NCBI GenBank assembly: GCA_964017155.1
Contig: OZ024861.1
Span: 23,644,713 to 23,708,712, forward strand
Source of the DNA: Oasisia sp. SBJ-2009
Taxonomy: Eukaryota > Annelida > Polychaeta > Sabellida > Siboglinidae
Direction of reading: 5' to 3'
Length of the DNA stretch: 64,000 nucleotides
In this document: piece by piece, positions 50,614-62,749 of the stretch
Layout of the letters: each line of letters starts with the position of its first letter
How positions within the stretch are numbered: position 1 is the stretch's first letter
The notes under the pieces: model-generated
The model's input: only the letters and a program-made list of their open reading frames with translations
The model's database searches: none
Told to the model about the DNA's origin: nothing
Program-made: the position numbers and the translations under genes

Positions 50614-52010
50614 CTTGCGTGTCCTACACGCCCCCTAGCACAGTGCTGCCATCACCCTGTAGGGGGCAACACACAGGAATCCATCATAATACGATCAGGA
50701 AGTGATCTGTCAAGTCTCATGCATCTTCCGTCTAATCTTAGCATCGGAGACATCAATCATCTAAAGGTCGCTAGACACGAGGACAGTTTCCAAAACATTG
50801 TATCACAAGCCGTGGATCTTATGCAACATTTAAAAATGGACGCTGGATAATGTGAAGAGTTCCTATTTTATTTCACAGAAACGTGTTTAAAAAACGGAAG
50901 GCTGCAGTACAAAGAGGCTCAGTAGCTTAGTAGGTGAAACATTACACCCACCATTGAGAGAGTAAGGAGGCATATGGCTTAAAAAACAGTTATTCAGTCC
51001 TGGCTATGCCTCAGTCAAGTCAGAAGTATTTATGTTGTAAAAGAAGCCAAGTTAGCTGCCCACAAATTCCAAAATAATTTCTTCACCTGTTTCGTCCCCA
51101 CGGAAACAAAACCAGAGAGTGGACCAAAGAATATTTCAGTCATGCATCATATAATACTACTGCTGCCATCACAACTTTGTAATGCCAACCTGACCCAGTT
51201 GTTTAAATTTACCAGGCTGCTTCTGAACTTTATTCACCAAGTTGTATTTATGATTTTTTTTATAAACAAGCCTATTGGAATCCAGCACACTGAGAGAGTG
51301 ATTGAGGGTAAAGGACGAAACAAGGTTGGTCGCTTTAAAATCCATGATCTACATGCCAAATCAATCATGCGAACTGTATATGCTTTGCACTATTGGCTTG
51401 CAGTTCCTGTAACTGTATATCACGTTCTGTTAGTAAAACTGTCAGAACATTAACAGAACCGAAGACTAGTATTTCTGCCACATTCCAACTACTTAGTAGT
51501 TTTTCCACGAGCATGCACATGTTGGAATGTAGCGATATATATACGTCCAAACACCTGTATAGGAATGCACACAACCGCAAAACTGTGTTTGTGATTACGA
51601 ACATGTTGTTTTAGTTTGTCTAATCGCAAGGCCAGCTGTCAGCATCTTGTTGGTACATCGGTCCACGTATATACGTCAGACTTCTGTCTTTTCCTCACAA
51701 ACTTGAAATCAGCATACACTGGTAGACGCTATGAAATTGGTACATAAAACTGTTACTAACACATTTGTACCATTTATATGAACAAATACAGACTGTTTAT
51801 TAGCAGGTATTCTGTTGCCAATTATGATATGCTAGTAAGTCGGATCTAACGACACACTGGCATCCTCTGTAGAATGTCTCGCTATTTCTATCCACATAAA
51901 AAGAAAACAATTCTGAGAGACAACCAGTATTATGGTGTTCTTTGAAATAAATCACCATGTCATAGATCAGTAATTAGAGGAATGCAAAAATATGTAAGTA
52001 GATCTCAGCA
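50614..52010 (-). promoter_or_regulatory. sif leader and upstream sequence
   Basis: Contains the leader immediately upstream of the ATG, with a possible acceptor CCCCCTACAG|GG near 50661 and a five-codon upstream frame. No TATA box or CpG-rich promoter is evident, so the first exon may lie farther upstream. Nothing else recognised. Confidence 0.3.
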
Positions 52011-52014
52011 CACA

Positions 52015-52270
52015 CACAAGTTAGACTACACACACACACACACACACGTGTACACACATGTACACTGTTGAACACATGCACGCACGCACGCATACATGCA
52101 TACACTCACTTGCACACACAGTTTATTATACACACACATGCACGCATGCACGCACGCACGCCCACACACACACAGTTTATTATACAGACACACAGTTGAA
52201 CATACACACGCACATATATGCAGATACACACACGCACGCACACACGCAAGCACGCATGCACGCACGCATA
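52015..52270. repeat. CACACG/GCACGCA mixed microsatellite
   Basis: Interrupted CA and CGCA repeats with a twice-repeated CACAGTTTATTATACA block, indicating local duplication of about 70 bases. Confidence 0.9.
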
Positions 52271-52274
52271 CAAA

Positions 52275-53360
52275 TTAGACCAATAAAAAGAAGGCTGTGT
52301 TTAAAGGAATGTACAACTCCAAATTATGTTCACTGCACAATGATTTTATCTTTATTATTGTCATATATTTACATTCAGAGATTGTATAAAATAGGAACAT
52401 AGTACACCAACAAATGATCCAACGACAGACATTACAGTTCACCTTTAAAGGTGAACATTTATTACTGGTTGTCTGCCTTATAGCTTTATCACAGTGTTGA
52501 GTTCCTTGTGCTGTTACCATAAATGGCAATAGCAGTAAATAAAATTAATGGTGATACCAGTAAATAAATGGATAATGGAAATAGGTTTAAAATATAACAC
52601 TGTACTGACAATAAAAGCTGCACTTTGGTTGCAGCTTCGAGGATGGAGATAAGCTTCTACTGTTCAATGATAATAAACATTTTTTTTATTATTATTATTT
52701 ATATAAGTTATACTTTTATTTTTACATGTGCCTTTGATTTACATAACTTAAAAAACCTGTATACCTCTGAATGGCTTTATCCATATTTATTGCATTATAT
52801 ACTGTAAAACATATTCATCTTATTATTAATATTACAATTATATTATGATTATTATACAAACAAATAAGAATACAGGGAAATGTGCATTTATTTCAGGCAT
52901 AGCTCATTATAGACAACTGGTATTTATAAACAAGTATGAAATACACAACTTATAATAAAATAAATAATTTGGAAATATTATAAAATAAAATAAAATAACA
53001 AGTAAAAACATTAATAAACAAACATGTTACAACAATTATAATAACAAAATAAATAGTATTAATACATGTTATTATTATCTGACACTGAACAGTTGTCACT
53101 ATCTGTCTGCTGGCACATTTAATGGGGGGCACTGGATACCCTCTATCCCTCATAAGTGCTGATAACTTACTGGGTGTCAATGACGCCTGGGATGATGGGA
53201 TGCTCCCCAGCCTCTGTAGGGGTCTGCCTCCTCTGAACAAGTAATTACTTCTCCCTGTCACATCTAATGCCTGCCTAATCTGTGTGGCACCAGACCCTTC
53301 ATTACTTCCATCATTACTTCTTATTGTGATACTTTCTCATTGCAAGAAACTTAGGGAAAT
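52275..53360. other. upstream region, no gene seen
   Basis: AT-rich. On the minus strand 53090-53240 is somewhat more GC-rich, but no domain is recognisable. Confidence 0.4.
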
Positions 53361-53362
53361 GT

Positions 53363-54190
53363 TTAAAGGACAAAAAAAGGCTACGGTTTCGTGGCATACA
53401 CCTAATAGAGTTTATACAAAGTAACAATTTCCACATATACTCAATTTTTTAACGTCAGCAGTTTACTCAGAATGTGACTTTAAAGTCTAATATTCTAACG
53501 AAATCCACGATGGTCTAGACGCCGCCATAGGTGAAGGGTAAATTTGGCTTGGCCATTCAGCGCGCGGCATTCTATATCTCGGTCAGCTTCCGGCGACGCT
53601 GTTAAGGGTCAACAACTTCGAGTCTTCGACAGTTCGTTCAGTTGGCGTGACATCTAGCAGCTGCTTATAGACGTATATCTAAATCTGTGGTTAAATCTAT
53701 GGTAAACTTTAGTAATTATGCCTTCGCGTTCGGCATACGGTTGCAATAATAGTTGAAACAACCGGTAGTATTGAAGCAATGGATTCACGTTGGTGATTTG
53801 CGGGCGTACTGTTTGGCACTTTGCTCGGTCCATTTTGAGGAGAAATGCTTTGATGTAGACAGTTGATGGGATGATTTCAGCGATAACAATAATAGACAAC
53901 TTTATATTTACCGTCATCAGCATGTTACGCGCGTTGCCGAGTTGCAGCCATTTCATGACAACAGCCAAACCCCATGCAGGGAATCTACGCGGAGAGCGCC
54001 TCGATCACCGTCGTGACGTCATTCTTCGTCTAAGATGGGGTAGCGCATAGAATTTGGATGGCTGGGTGTTAAAAAATATTTATCTGGTAAACCGCTGTCG
54101 TTAAAAAATTGAGTATATGTGGAAATTGTTACTTTATATTAACTCTATTAGGTGTATGCCACGTAAAAGTTAACTTTGTTTGTCCTTTAA
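53363..54190 (+). mobile_element. Kolobok-like DNA transposon, 828 bp, with ~105-bp inverted repeats and TTAA target
   Basis: Both ends read TTAAAGGACAAA inward and the inverted repeats continue with GTGGCATACACCTAATAGAG, AAAGTAACAATTTCCACATA and TACTCAATTTTTTAACG, about 90% alike over about 105 bases. TTAA targets plus a THAP-type reading frame are hallmarks of the Kolobok superfamily. The interior is GC-rich compared with its surroundings and contains a decayed THAP domain but no transposase, so it is non-autonomous. A TGACGTCA site occurs at 54014-54021. Confidence 0.85.
53718..53960 (+). pseudogene. decayed THAP-type zinc-finger domain
   Basis: ATG at 53718 reads MPSRSAYGCNNS then a stop; in another frame at 53822 CSVHFEEKCFDVDS follows. 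These match the start (MP..C.AYGC.N) and the CS.HF segment of the C2CH THAP DNA-binding domain. The first zinc-binding Cys is absent and at least one frameshift plus stops are present, so it cannot encode a working finger. Confidence 0.7.
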
Positions 54191-54194
54191 AGAT

Positions 54195-54515
54195 ACAAAG
54201 GGTGATCATGTTTATAATTTTATATGGACTGAGTGCCTGAAATAAAACATTGTTATTGTTCTATTATTATTATTATTAACATAAACAATGTAACTGTCTC
54301 CCGAGCAGCTCAGTAATTGTCCATAAACACATACTAAATGATCTAACAATTAAATAGAAATTATCGGATGTGATACACTACACATTGTTTAATGGTTGGT
54401 AAATTGTATATATGTTTTGGGTTGCTTGTTCCTTCCTTTAAGTTAACCAAAATATCCTAAATGTACTTTGTGACCTTTTTCTGTTGATGAATACTGCCAG
54501 TGTAGCTGCATATGT
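54195..54515. other. upstream region, no feature seen
   Basis: AT-rich, with a short (ATT)n run at about 54262. Confidence 0.5.
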
Positions 54516-54516
54516 T

Positions 54517-54912
54517 GAGAAACTGTTGACAGGTCCAGTAACTGTTGACAGGTCCAGTAACTGTTGACAGGTCCAGCAACTGTTGACAGGTCCAGCAACT
54601 GTTGACAGGCCCAGCAACTGTTGACAGGTCCAGTAACTGTTGACAGGCCCAGCAACTGTTGACAGGTCCAGTAACTGTTGACAGGTCCAGTAACTGTTGA
54701 CAGGTCCAGTAACTGTTGACAGGTCCAGTAACTGTTGACAGGTCCAGTAACTGTTGACAGGTCCAGTAACTGTTGACAGGTCCAGTAACTGTTGACAGGT
54801 GCAGTAACTGTTGACAGGTCCAGTAACTGTTGACAGGTCCAGTAACTGTTGACAGGTCCAGTAACTGTTGACAGGTCCAGTAACTGTTGACAGGTCCAGT
54901 AACTGTTGACAG
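54517..54912. repeat. 19-bp tandem array, about 21 copies
   Basis: Unit AACTGTTGACAGGTCCAGT with C/T variants in the left third. Open frames over it are artefacts. Confidence 0.97.
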
Positions 54913-54949
54913 CTGTTTACTGGGTGAGATACAAATAGTTTCATGTGGA

Positions 54950-57420
54950 GGGGCTGTCATTAACACTGTAGAATTCTATTCTTTCCAAATGCATTTCTCA
55001 ACATACTATTCACGTAGAATTATAGCTAGTGAACACATTTAATTGACAATGTTCACAATAGTGTGATTCGATAAAACATACTTTGCCGATCAAAATATCT
55101 GCAGATATGGCATAACTTATTCACGCTTGATTTTGCGATTAAAATGATGAGACTTTGTATTCTGAACACTTGTTCTCATTACAGCTTGAGATGCAGTGAA
55201 GGTCTCATGAAAGATGAATGAATTTGAAACTGTCACAGTCATCTCGTAAACGAGAACATCGTTACTCTGTGACAAATTTAAACATAAAATCAATGCCACT
55301 ATTTCCACTTCCATGAAAACTATGTAGAGAGAATGCACAACTTAATGGGAATTTATCATTTTCACTTGACTAACTGAACAATTTTAGTTATACTTCAATT
55401 TTAATAAAAGCTACACTATATTTGTTTTCTCACACACCTGCAGTAGTGGTTTTAAATATAAAATCAGACAATTTTTCTAGAAAAGAATAACATTAAAACT
55501 CATGCCTGTCATCTATCACTCAAACAAGCAAGACTGTCTCCACTTTCAGGGATCCTTCCTTATCTGACACATGCACATGAGGCAAACTACCAACTATATT
55601 TGTATTATGCAAATGTGCTATTTTCCTTGTTCAGAAAATATTTCTGGAGTGTGCAGAATTCCTAAAATTGTGAATCATCTGAAAAATACTCGCACTTAAT
55701 TATACCATAAAGTTAAGACTGAAATAATGATCTATCCCTGAACCATGGCATGTTTCTGGTGTGAATAAACCCTTCTGTTAAACTACACCAGCAGGGTTGT
55801 CAATCAGGCACCGGTTTACTGTACTCAAGAAAGTTTTTATTGCACTTTTCCACAACATGGAGAAACCGAGTCTGCGATGTTAGCCCCTCTAAATTCTCTT
55901 AAAGTTGTCTGACACTGCACTTTTGATCGATCAGGGGGAAACAGCCAATAAAACAGCTGAAAAAATAAGGTAAAAGCAGCTGGAAAAACAGGATTCGGCT
56001 ATTTACAGTGCTGGTCTTAACATCATTCTTTGACTTCCTGCCACAGGTAGAACTATTGTAGGTAGAATTATTAAGCTAAACATCAACTACCCTGGTAAGC
56101 ACAGATATAATAAAAATGATAGATATAATAAAAATGATGGAAAAAACAGCTGAATAAATCTGGCAAAAACAATTAATGCAGGTCTTAATAATTGCTTCTG
56201 CTAGTGATAAAACCATTAAAACAGTTTAATAAACAGAAACTGAATAATCCAGGTAAAATGCAACTGAATAAGTATGGCAAACTAGAAAGCTCTGAACAAA
56301 CTGCATCACACAAAAAACAATTAAATAAACATAAACCTCCATACTAAGAAAAGTCTAATGCTGGTCTCAATATTCATTGGTAATAACTGGTAATGTTACT
56401 AAAACAACCTGCAGAAATCAAGTAGCAACTGCTATAAAACTAGACGTTTTCTACCAGCATTTCTAATGTTGATCGTGATAATCTTCAGTTACATTAAAAG
56501 TATTCCTGCGTGTTATCATCTATAAAGGTCCTGCTGTAGCTATTTCTGCTATACAAACAACATGGAAAGTAGAGTTTTGACCAGTGGAGTATAAATATTA
56601 TATTTCCTTGTTTTCACTCCATCTCCTCTCTGTGTATTAATTTCATGTTTTCATTCCTTTCAGTCCGTCAGCAAGTTCTGGACTTGTGGGGGGTCAGATC
56701 ACAATTTTCAGGATAACTGAAAAACGTTCTAATCCTTTTGACACAGCCCACCTTATTTCATAAACCCTAAACATATTTGACATGTGAGGGATATAAGTCA
56801 TGTCATTGTAATAGAATCTGGATTGTTATTTTACACACAGCACTAAAACATAAACACCATAGCCAGTAGAAATGTAAATAAGGATTTCTCCCTTTGTATC
56901 CCAGTGACTGGGTTCTTTTGTTTGTGTTAAGGGGAGAGAGCAGGGGGTGCCTAATCACACCCTTATCTTCCCAATACCACATTGTACCAGACACTTCATA
57001 GCACCCTACCCCTACCCCTCTGATAACCCCTTAAATTACCTTAATCCACCCTGTCCCACTTGAACATAGAGTTGATATCCCTTGCTCAGCCAGGCCTCTC
57101 TCTGTGACTCTCATAAACACTAGCTAAAATGTCAGTACTCTGGATGAAGTTGTATTTTTACACATGCAGAATATATTTTCTCAGAGTATTCAAACTGGAC
57201 ATTTGCTATGATGAAAATTACAAAAGCTTGTTCATCAATACAGATGAACAAAACATCCCGAAACAACCAATGCACTGAAACATCCTCAACTGATTAGCTC
57301 TGACCAATGCACTACCAAAGAAAATGCACGTAATATTACAACCTATAAATTAATGTCAATATCTAATAGATGGGTAATCTTTCTTATATATTAAAATGTT
57401 ATCCCTTAAAGATTGATACT
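54950..57420. other. upstream region, no gene seen
   Basis: About 2.5 kb of AT-rich sequence. From 55900 to 56450, loosely repeated AAAACAGCTGAATAAA-like words suggest a very old array. No coding match. Confidence 0.4.
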
Positions 57421-57422
57421 TG

Positions 57423-57754
57423 TAGAGCGCAGTGGCTCAGGGGTAGAGCTTCGGACTCTCGACTACGAGAACCCGGGTTCGAATCCTGGCTGCGGTGTTA
57501 AAACCTTGGGCAAGTTTTTTCACTCTACATTGCTCCAGTTCACTCAGCTGAATAAATGAGTACCTGGCTATAGACAGTGGTGGATATGTGTACGAGCAGC
57601 CTTCGCGCATTAATTGTAGCATATGGCTGGATGCTTCCCAGAGAAGCCGAGATGGTGTCTGAGTGAACAGGTCTGTCAGGGAAGTAAAGTGTAACGCGCT
57701 TTGAATGGTCCTGAGGACTGGATACTGCGCTATATAAGAACTTGCCTTTTTTTT
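57423..57754 (+). mobile_element. tRNA-derived SINE, copy B (best preserved)
   Basis: A box AGTGGCTCAGGGGTAGAGC and B box GGGTTCGAATCC, spaced as in a tRNA, then body GGGCAAGTTTTTTCACTC, AATGAGTACCTGGCTATAGA and GCTTCCCAGAGAAGCCGAG, ending GCGCTATATAAGAACTTGCC and a T-rich tail. Nearly intact, so probably the most recent copy here. Confidence 0.92.
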
Positions 57755-57759
57755 ACTTG

Positions 57760-58490
57760 AAAGAGTGCAACTTGCTGTGAACAAAAACGTTTACCTAAGA
57801 TCAATTAAAGTTAGATTCATCGGAAAAAAATAATAGGTATTCCAAAAAATTAATTACCAAACAAACTTTTGAAAAGATCCCTCGTTCCACAAAATTGTTT
57901 TTACCCTTTATAAATCAGTGTATCTTCCATCATCAATAGCAATTGTACTCATAGGTGTCAGTTCATGTGAGACTGTTGTTTCTGTTATGTCACACTGACA
58001 TGGTTCCTAAACCAGGTAACAATCATTCTACATATTTGTTTGGCTGTTCAACAAGCCACTGTTTATAACATTGTAGCTGTGACATGTGTCTATGATTAGA
58101 CTATTCCTGTAAGAAGGGCCAACCACGTGAACTATAAGTTTGTATTCCTACACCCAAAGGTCAACTGCGTCTGTCTCAGTATGACCTAGCTGTATAATAA
58201 TGACATATTAGGGTAAATTTTACTAAATTTTTGCTCAGGATCCCATCTACCTAGGTAAAGAACTGCACTTGTTACTAATCTTGACATGTGATCTCAAACT
58301 CAGTTAAACCAATCAAGTTGTCAACATGTGGACGAATACCTTAAGAAGGGAACATTAGGTTAAATAGACAAATCTTCAGAAGCTGCGACATGTTATCTTT
58401 CAATTATTTGACAAGCATCTCTTCTCTGTCAACAGGTCCATCTGTTATCATTACTGGCCAGCTGTGGTGAAGTCTACTGGAGCTGTGGCT
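57760..58490. other. upstream region, no feature seen
   Basis: No coding match or repeat identified. Confidence 0.5.
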
Positions 58491-58494
58491 GATG

Positions 58495-58795
58495 AATGTG
58501 AACCTCGACCTACACCTCGACCTACACCTCGACCTACACCTCGACCTACACCTCGACCTACACCTCGACCCCCACCCCCACCCCCACCTCCACCCCCACC
58601 CCCACCCCCACCTCCACCTCCACCTCCACCTCCACCCCCACCCCCACCCCCACCCCCACCCCCACCTCCACCTCCACCTCCACCTCCACCCCCACCTCCA
58701 CCTACACCTCCACCCCCACCTCCACCTCCACCTCCACCTCCACCTCCACCTCCACCTCCACCTACCCTACACTTACACCTACACCTACACCTAAG
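58495..58795. repeat. hexanucleotide array CCTCGA/CCTACA to CCCCCA/CCTCCA
   Basis: Begins as ACCTCGACCTAC units, becomes CCCCCA/CCTCCA repeats and ends as ACCTACACTTAC. The minus strand is G-rich (GGGGGTGGGGGTGGAGG), a strong G-quadruplex candidate. Reading frames give poly-Pro, Leu-His or poly-Gly and are artefacts. Confidence 0.97.
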
Positions 58796-58875
58796 TTTTA
58801 TCCATTCTGCATCACTTCTAAAGTCTCTGCATTGGCTTCCTATCCAACATCGTATCATCTTTACAGCTACTTAGC
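58796..58875 (+). pseudogene. short LINE C-terminal scrap
   Basis: The frame running out of the array reads SASLLKSLHWLPIQHRIIFT. LHWLP-x-RI-FK is a conserved string near the C-terminus of CR1/L2/Rex-like LINEs. Only about 25 codons, hence modest confidence. Confidence 0.55.
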
Positions 58876-58989
58876 AGGCACTTTCCTGTAAGCAAACACT
58901 GTATTTTCATGCATTGCTTACTCCTGTAAGAAACCTCCAGCTTTAATGGTCAAGTTCTAAAGTCAATACCAATATTGGGACTGTGGCTT

Positions 58990-59503
58990 TTGCTGGCCTG
59001 TCCACCATCCCTCCCTGTGTGTCCACTGTCCACCATCCCTCCCTGTGTGTCCACTGTCCACCATCCCTCCCTGTGTGTCCACTGTCCACCACACCTTCCT
59101 GTGTGTCCACTGTCCACCACACCTTCCTGTGTGTCCACTGTCCACCATCCCTCCCTGTGTGTCCACTGTCCACCACACCTTCCTGTGTGTCCACTGTCCA
59201 CCACACCTTCCTGTGTGTCCACTGTCCACCACACCTTCCTGTGTGTCCACTGTCCACCACACCTTCCTGTGTGTCCACTGTCCACCACACCTTCCTGTGT
59301 GTCCACTGTCCACCACACCTTCCTGTGTGTCCACTGTCCACCACACCTTCCTGTGTGTCCACTGTCCACCACACCTTCCTGTGTGTCCACTGTCCACCAC
59401 ACCTTCCTGTGTGTCCACTGTCCACCACACCTTCCTGTGTGTCCACTGTCCACCACACCTTCCTGTGTGTCCACTGTCCACCACACCTTCCTGTGTGTCC
59501 ATG
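58990..59503. repeat. 28-bp tandem array, about 18 copies
   Basis: Unit CCACCACACCTTCCTGTGTG plus TCCACTGT; the first units have CCATCCCTCC instead. All three plus frames stay open because three units make 84 bases; artefactual ORFs. Confidence 0.97.
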
Positions 59504-59509
59504 CCCCTG

Positions 59510-60290
59510 GTGACACCTGGGATGTTTATGAGACTGAGACTGATCAATCCTTTGGTATTCATGCACCTCTGAGCTTGATTTAGACTAAACAGAAGTTATC
59601 ATATTATTATTATTATATGCCTGCATTCTTTAGAAAAGTACTGATCTATAAAAAGTCACATTTTCATTGCCTCTCTTTGTACACCAAATACCAAAACAAA
59701 ACACACTTCCTTGACAGAATAATCAGAAATAACACAAAAATATGCAGTGTGTGCGTGGTGTGTATGAGTTTGGTGAAAGGCAGAGTGTGACTCTATTTTC
59801 TCATAATGTAACTTTTCATACCATGACAGTTTAAAATAATTTGTCTTATATATTTCTGTGATGATAAATGTGAATTCTCACAGTGGAAAATAGTTTTTGG
59901 TTAATTAATAAAAAGTTCCTAGATGTACGTACTTAGGACATTCTAGTATGTCTATGTTACCAAGTTTCTTACAGTTTACTCTGTTTGAGAACATACTTCC
60001 TATAACACTATCCTGGGTTACATAAAATTAAGACTCATACAGCCAACAGAAGGAGACATGGTGGATATTCTAGAGGTACATGTATATAAACATCACATAT
60101 ACAATGTGGATATCACTAACATGTGGATATCACTTTCAAGTAGATATCACATACTTGTATACATCACTTACGTATGGATATCATATGGGCATAAACATGT
60201 CACTTCACGTCAATGTCACTTACAGTGTCGTGGACAGTTCTTGACACATCTATTCTTAGAGAGCTTAAGAAAGGGTGACAGTGTGATACA
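59510..60290. other. upstream region, short TGGATATCAC words
   Basis: Around 60060-60190 the words GTGGATATCAC, GTAGATATCAC and GTATGGATATCA recur, an old degenerate repeat. No coding match. Confidence 0.4.
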
Positions 60291-60400
60291 TGTACTGTAG
60301 TGGTTACTACATTCATTTGACACTGTGGGTTCAAATCCTGGATTAGGCAGGCATGATATTTGGTATAAAAACCTGGCTCACAATACTGGAGACTCTGTAT
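60290..60400 (+). mobile_element. possible decayed tRNA-like SINE head
   Basis: ACTGTAGTGGTTACTACATT then GGGTTCAAATCCTGG (B-box-like), followed by GGTATAAAAACCTGGCTCAC. Different from the other SINE family; no clear tail. Confidence 0.35.
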
Positions 60401-60475
60401 CACTCGTGACTCAGAAATCACAATAATGTTGGTCCGTCTCAAACTGGGATGTAAAAGACCTACTGAGGATGTAAC

Positions 60476-61187
60476 CGCCCTGGCAGTGACCACCCTGGCA
60501 GTGACCACCCTGGCAGTGACCACCCTGGCAGTGACCACCCTGGCAGTGACCACCCTGGCAGTGACCACCCTGGCAGTGACCACCCTGGCAGTGACCACCC
60601 TGGCAGTGACCACCCTGGCAGTGACCACCCTGGCAGTGACCACCCTGGCAGTGACCACCCTGGCAGTGACCACCCTGGCAGTGACCACCCTGGCAGTGAC
60701 CACCCTGGCAGTGACCACCCTGGCAGTGACCACCCTGGCAGTGACCACCCTGGCAGTGACCACCCTGGCAGTGACCACCCTGGCAGTGACCACCCTGGCA
60801 GTGACCACCCTGGCAGTGACCACCCTGGCAGTGACCACCCTGGCAGTGACCACCCTGGCAGTGACCACCCTGGCAGTGACCACCCTGGCAGTGACCACCC
60901 TGGCAGTGACCACCCTGGCAGTGACCACCCTGGCAGTGACCACCCTGGCAGTGACCAGCCTGGCAGTGACCACCCTGGCAGTGACCACCCTGGCAGTGAC
61001 CACCCTGGCAGTGACCACCCTGGCAGTGACCACCCTGGCAGTGACCACCCTGGCTGTGGCCACCCTGGCAGTGACCACCCTGGCAGTGACCACCCTGGCT
61101 GTGACCACCCTGGCAGTGACCACCCTGGCAGTGACCACGCTGGCAGTGACCACCCTGGCAGTGACCACCCTGGCAGTGACCACCCTC
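60476..61187. repeat. 15-bp tandem array, about 47 near-perfect copies
   Basis: Unit TGGCAGTGACCACCC, with only about six substitutions over about 700 bases (CAGCC at 60957, GCTGTGGCC at 61054, others). Every frame is open on both strands because 15 is divisible by three (for example TLAVT); not a gene. Confidence 0.98.
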
Positions 61188-61499
61188 AGGGCCAGCACAG
61201 AAAGGTCGGCTTGGCGATAGCATTCTGAAAAAGGCTGACTACACTAGTTGAATGATACTTCGTAAGATTGTAATCACAGTATATCACAAACTAATCAGTT
61301 AACAAAATGAAACAAGAAACTATGGTGAGAGGAAAAAACTGATGTATTATTTAGAAACTGTTGATGGCATCACTGACATGTGGACTGCATTAACCACAGT
61401 AATTCAAATGAAATAAAATCTATTTTGACAACACAAATTGAACACATATCCATAAAATGGGAGGGAGGGAGGGACACAGGCTACAAGAACAGGTACAAG

Positions 61500-62745
61500 T
61501 GTGTCTGTGGTTGTGTCTACAGTGTGTCTGTTGTGTCTACAGTGTGTCTGTGGTTGTGTCTACAGTGTGTCTGTGGTTGTGTCTACAGTGTGTCTGTTGT
61601 GTCTACAGTGTGTCTGTTGTTGTGTCTACAGTGTGTCTGTGGTTGTGTCTACAGTGTGTCTGTTGTTGTGTCTACAGTGTGTCTGTTGTTGTGTCTACAG
61701 TGTGTCTGTGGTTGTGTCTACAGTGTGTCTGTGGTTGTGTCTACAGTGTGTCTGTGGTTGTGTCTACAGTGTGTCTGTGGTTGTGTCTACAGTGTGTCTG
61801 TTGTTGTGTCTACAGTGTGTCTGTGGTTGTGTCTACAGTGTGTCTGTGGTTGTGTCTACAGTGTGTCTGTGGTTGTGTCTACAGTGTGTCTGTGGTTGTG
61901 TCTACAGTGTGTCTGTGGTTGTGTCTACAGTGTGTCTGTGGTTGTGTCTACAGTGTGTCTGTGGTTGTGTCTACAGTGTGTCTGTGGTTGTGTCTACAGT
62001 GTGTCTGTTGTTGTGTCTACAGTGTGTCTGTGGTTGTGTCTACAGTGTGTCTGTGGTTGTGTCTACAGTGTGTCTGTGGTTGTGTCTACAGTGTGTCTGT
62101 GGTTGTGTCTACAGTGTGTCTGTGGTTGTGTCTACAGTGTGTCTGTGGTTGTGTCTACAGTGTGTCTGTGGTTGTGTCTACAGTGTGTCTGTTGTTGTGT
62201 CTACAGTGTGTCTGTGGTTGTGTCTACAGTGTGTCTGTGGTTGTGTCTACAGTGTGTCTGTGGTTGTGTCTACAGTGTGTCTGTTGTTGTGTCTACAGTG
62301 TGTCTGTGGTTGTGTCTACAGTGTGTCTGTGGTTGTGTCTACAGTGTGTCTGTGGTTGTGTCTACAGTGTGTCTGTGGTTGTGTCTACAGTGTGTCTGTT
62401 GTTGTGTCTACAGTGTGTCTGTTGTTGTGTCTACAGTGTGTCTGTTGTTGTGTCTACAGTGTGTATGTGGTTGTGTCTACAGTGTGTCTGTGGTTGTGTC
62501 TACAGTGTGTCTGTTGTTGTGTCTACAGTGTGTCTGTTGTTGTGTCTACAGTGTGTCTGTGGTTGTGTCTACAGTGTGTCTGTGGTTGTGTCTACAGTGT
62601 GTCTGTGGTTGTGTCTACAGTGTGTCTGTGGTTGTGTCTACAGTGTGTCTGTTGTTGTGTCTACAGTGTGTCTGTGGTTGTGTCTACAGTGTGTCTGTGG
62701 TTGTGTCTACAGTGTGTCTGTGGTTGTGTCTACAGTGTGTCTGTC
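61500..62745. repeat. 23-bp tandem array, about 54 copies
   Basis: Unit TCTACAGTGTGTCTGTGGTT plus GTG; G/T variation at GTGGTTGTG versus GTTGTTGTG, and some 18-base short units at the left edge. Open frames of over 400 codons are artefacts of period 69. Confidence 0.98.
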
Positions 62746-62749
62746 ACCA

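Noticed and set aside
57423..57500. tRNA gene with A and B boxes
   Set aside because: The sequence continues as a SINE body shared with two other copies and cannot fold into a full cloverleaf; it is a tRNA-derived SINE head.
58943..59583. Six overlapping open frames of 175-207 codons over the 28-bp array
   Set aside because: Repeat periodicity artefact; all frames and both strands open.
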